Translations under genes and position numbers: made by a program | Shown: positions 63,705-64,000 of the stretch, piece after piece | Numbering within the stretch: position 1 is the first letter of the stretch | How the letters are laid out: each line of letters starts with the position of its first letter | Notes under the pieces: model-generated | Database searches by the model: none | What the model saw: the letters and a program-made list of their open reading frames with translations, nothing else | Told to the model about the DNA's origin: nothing | Assembly: GCF_014648415.1 (NCBI RefSeq) | Contig: NZ_BMRB01000001.1 | Location: 1,674,001-1,738,000 of the forward strand | Length of the DNA: 64,000 nt | Origin: Actinokineospora fastidiosa | GTDB taxonomy: Bacteria; Actinomycetota; Actinomycetes; Mycobacteriales; Pseudonocardiaceae | Direction of reading: 5' to 3'

Positions 63705-64000
63705 ATGACCGCACCCACCGTCGAGGCGCTGCTCGCGCTCCCCGCCTCGGAACGCGCCGACGCCCTGGAGGCGACCGTCGTCGCCGAGTTCCGCGCGGCG
63801 ATGCTGATGGACGAGACCGAGACGCTGCCGCTGGACAAGGCGTTCTTCGAACTCGGTCTGACCTCCTTACGCATCACCGACATCAAGCGCCGCCTCGAGG
63901 CCGCGCTGGACTGCGAGATCAGCGCCAACGCGCTGTTCAACCGGCCCACCGTGCGCGAGCTGGTCGCGTACCTGATGTCCGACGTGCTGGTCGAGGTGTT
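63705..64000 (+). CDS. Second carrier-protein domain, N-terminal part (runs off the window)
   Basis: At least 98 codons, open at the right edge. It begins with a helix (TVEALLALPASERADALEAT) and has the carrier motif FFELGLTSLRITDIKRRLEA with the expected phosphopantetheine serine at Ser54. LTS replaces the usual LDS, a variant seen in PKS/NRPS carriers. ALFNRPTVRELVAYL follows as in modular carriers. GGAGG stands 6 bp before the ATG; an in-frame ATG at 63663 is possible. Leu55 is encoded by TTA, a rare codon in high-GC actinomycetes. It may be a free ACP or the start of a multidomain protein. Confidence 0.8.
   Translation, partial: MTAPTVEALLALPASERADALEATVVAEFRAAMLMDETETLPLDKAFFELGLTSLRITDIKRRLEAALDCEISANALFNRPTVRELVAYLMSDVLVEV

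Overview
The window comes from a high-GC actinobacterium, most likely of the order Pseudonocardiales (Actinokineospora / Saccharothrix / Lentzea type). The evidence is extreme G/C at third codon positions, many GTG starts and ATGA/GTGA overlaps, an SsgA-family protein, a Scr1-type regulator, an imuA'-imuB-dnaE2 mutasome with TCGAAC-N4-GTTCGA LexA boxes, and gene order pcrA / M23 peptidase / sucC-sucD / Rv0954-like / PerM-like / purN-purH, which is the order around Rv0949-Rv0957 in Mycobacterium tuberculosis. I saw no tRNA, rRNA, CRISPR array, transposase or phage gene.

Layout. 1-10.9 kb: end of pcrA, M23 peptidase, a repeat-bearing intergenic region with a 185-bp inverted-repeat element, a large membrane protein coupled to a stripped-down B12-domain-like protein, sucCD, cell-envelope proteins, purNH. 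10.9-18.1 kb: SOS mutasome (imuA', a DUF1028 protein, imuB, a 27-codon overlapping ORF, dnaE2) with two LexA boxes. 18.1-24.2 kb: HAD hydrolase, pentapeptide protein, two facing paralogous mini zinc-finger proteins, and a 1,453-residue protein ending in a TNT (NAD+ glycohydrolase) toxin domain after a long Gly/Gln/Phe/Glu/Pro repeat. 24.4-40.2 kb: housekeeping (folD, mdh, icd) mixed with regulators, a Ser/Thr kinase, lipoproteins, transport and a beta-lactamase-fold hydrolase. 40.3-50.6 kb: small membrane proteins, unusual AT-rich palindrome clusters, subtilisin-like protease, trpS, YihY, a 1-kb G-skewed repeat tract, D,D-carboxypeptidase with an altered KTG box, ROK regulator, saccharopine-dehydrogenase-like protein and a frameshifted gene remnant.

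51.0-64.0 kb (continuing past the edge) is the most interesting part: a biosynthetic gene cluster whose gene set matches the logic of valanimycin/elaiomycin-type azoxy natural products. It combines a diacylglycerol-kinase-like plus MmgE/PrpD pair (VlmJ/VlmK-like), an acyl-CoA-dehydrogenase-fold amine N-hydroxylase (VlmH-like), a DUF2156 aminoacyl-tRNA-transferase-like protein (proposed VlmA role), and an adjacent small polytopic membrane protein plus ferritin-like diiron protein (proposed hydrazine synthase / azoxy synthase pair). These stand beside an acyl-carrier protein, a ketosynthase, an aldehyde dehydrogenase/acyl reductase, a class III aminotransferase and a fatty-acid desaturase. My reading is that a carrier-bound fatty acyl chain is reduced to an aldehyde, transaminated to a fatty amine, N-hydroxylated, joined to serine from seryl-tRNA, rearranged to a hydrazine, oxidised to an azoxy group, and dehydrated through a phosphate ester. 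This is inference from family membership and gene context; no product is proven.
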